Assembly (NCBI GenBank): GCA_014904845.1
Contig: MU119730.1
Coordinates: 1 to 23,200 of the forward strand
Reading direction: 5' to 3'
DNA from: Acephala macrosclerotiorum
Taxonomy: Eukaryota; Ascomycota; Leotiomycetes; Helotiales; Mollisiaceae
DNA length: 23,200 nt
Under the pieces are notes generated by a model. It was not told the origin of the DNA. It worked only from the letters and a program-made list of their open reading frames with translations, and made no database searches. Positions 22,001 to 23,200 of this stretch are shown here, one piece after another; position 1 is the stretch's first letter, and every line of letters starts with the position of its first letter. The translations under genes were made by a program, and so were the position numbers.

Positions 22001-23200
22001 AAGATCTGGTGGACATATTCTTGTTTATAAGGTAGGTTTTGTTATTGGATGTTTGGGGTGGGATTGACGTTCTTTAGTTGGGTCCTAAGCCTTCTTCGTC
22101 GAGCTACATTGCCTCTAGTCCCGCTGTGGGGTCTTCGACTGTCGATTCTAGTAGTCTGGCAGCCATCTCTACAATTGAGTCGAGCGCTCTAGTGTCATCC
22201 ACGTCTATCCCGCCTTCGACGGTCGACTCCGGCAGCTTGGCAGCGAGCTCTACCTTCGAATCGAGCGCTTTCGTCTCGTCCACATCATCGCCATCATCTA
22301 ACGTTGATACGAGTAGCCTGGCCGCCAGCTCCAGTTTCGATAGTTCTGCTTTTTCAAGCGCTTTCGCATCTTCAACAATGGGATCAAGTGCTGCTTTGAC
22401 GTCTTCTGTTGATTCAAGCACTTCGAGCGCGGCAAGCGGCACGGCACAACCCAGCTCCTCAGACACAGCTCAAGTTAGCAGCACTTACAACGAATCCGCG
22501 AGCCAATCAGCAAGCCAATCGGCAAGCGCCTCATCAGCTCAGAAATCTTCTACGCAGTCTAGATCTCTCGCAGCATTCAGTAGTGTCTACTCAGCAAGCC
22601 AGACAGCTGCACCATCCAGCTCTGAATCAAGCCTGGCTGCATCGTAAGTCCACATTTCTACGAATGTCCCTAATTTTCTATCATACGCCTTAACCATTGG
22701 GGAACCATCCCACTGAGTCCCTTTCCCCATGAAGGAAATTATTCCATCAATTGAGGGACATTGAGCTTGCCGAAATCCAGTTTGAAGCTCTTGAATATGG
22801 ATTTATCTGCCAATCAGTAAAGCTCACCGTGTTCAAAATATCCATCAAATTGCCATACTTTCGAGACTAGTTTGAAGTGCTCCGAAATCCCCGCAAACAG
22901 TTGATAAAACCTTGAGCAGGCTGGCTGACAAAATCTAACTAGATCATCGGCATTTTTTACGACTTTAGATTCTAGCACAGGCCCGAGCATCGCAGCCGCT
23001 ACAGGCTCGTTCTCGTCATCACAAGCATCGGCTTCAGCCTCAGGAAGCTCGTACAGCACGACTATTGATTCAAGCTCTACTGCTATCACGTGAGCTCTCA
23101 TTCCCTACTCCCTACAGGCCGTATTAATTGTTAATGCTCAGACCCCTTGCCACTATCTTTCCACCCCTAGGCGCACCACTTATGGCATGCTACAGGGCAT
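19018..23200 (+). CDS. Secreted Ser-rich protein with two WSC domains, 3' end cut
   Basis: Exons 19018-20964, 21015-22031, 22078-22643, 22976-23089, then a donor (GTGAGC at 23090) leading to a last partial exon near the window edge. Introns are 50, 46 and 332 nt. Residues 1-21 form a signal peptide, followed by dibasic KR (23-24) and RR (29-30). Two WSC domains, each with eight cysteines, span C551-C626 and C899-C973; both begin GP(F/Y)VEQGCY and end (V/F)CAGM. Between and around them lie long Ser/Thr-rich, presumably O-mannosylated, stretches. A pair of cysteines with a Thr/Val-rich core precedes each Ser-rich stretch (C38/C80 and C678/C724), so the unit Cys-pair, Ser-rich, WSC occurs twice. 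After WSC1 comes KKRRKRD (630-636), a possible Kex2 site. WSC domains bind cell-wall glucans and occur in stress sensors and secreted enzymes; no transmembrane segment, GPI signal or catalytic domain is seen within the window, so sensor versus wall protein is undecided. The codons are intact and in frame over all exons. Confidence 0.85.

Noticed and set aside
1..23200. CRISPR arrays, tRNA or rRNA genes, intact transposase or integrase
   Set aside because: None seen; no regularly spaced repeats outside the tandem duplication and no cloverleaf or transposase motifs on either strand.

Overview
The window is nuclear DNA of a filamentous ascomycete (Pezizomycotina). This rests on a HET-domain gene, a Zn2Cys6 regulator with a fungal transcription-factor domain, a Ser-rich WSC protein, many 44-62 nt introns with GTANGT-type donors and CTAAC/CTGAC-like branch sites, and an AT-rich block with the signature of repeat-induced point mutation (RIP). 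Gene sequences feel like Leotiomycetes, but I could not test that. All exon models below were read by hand from splice motifs and frame continuity.

Layout. 1-660: RIP-saturated AT block with a perfect 120-bp tandem duplication. 802-2067 (+): broken ankyrin/WW gene with two in-frame stops. 2068-3385: no recognisable gene. 3386-5812 (-): two-exon HET-domain gene. 5813-6392: AT-rich spacer. 6393-9544 (-): five-exon Zn2Cys6 transcription factor. 9545-11098: divergent promoter region with an (ACG)13 microsatellite. 11099-12463 (+): phosphopantothenate-cysteine ligase (CoA synthesis). 12464-14322: mostly non-coding. 14323-15216 (-): four-exon RNA polymerase III subunit RPC31/RPC7, preceded in the same frame by an unexplained 187-codon open frame (15217-15777). 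15894-17145 (+): HSM3/S5b-like proteasome-assembly chaperone, divergent from that frame. 17146-19017: spacer. 19018 to beyond the end (+): large secreted Ser-rich protein with two WSC domains, cut by the window edge.

The window splits into two parts. The left third (RIP block, decayed ankyrin/WW gene, HET gene) looks like accessory, repeat-flanked territory of the type that holds fungal non-self recognition genes. The rest is ordinary housekeeping and regulatory sequence plus a cell-surface gene. I see no operon-like or clustered pathway and no clear new system. The points most worth a second look are the open frame fused in phase to RPC31, the decayed ankyrin/WW gene beside the HET gene, and the duplicated module architecture of the WSC protein.
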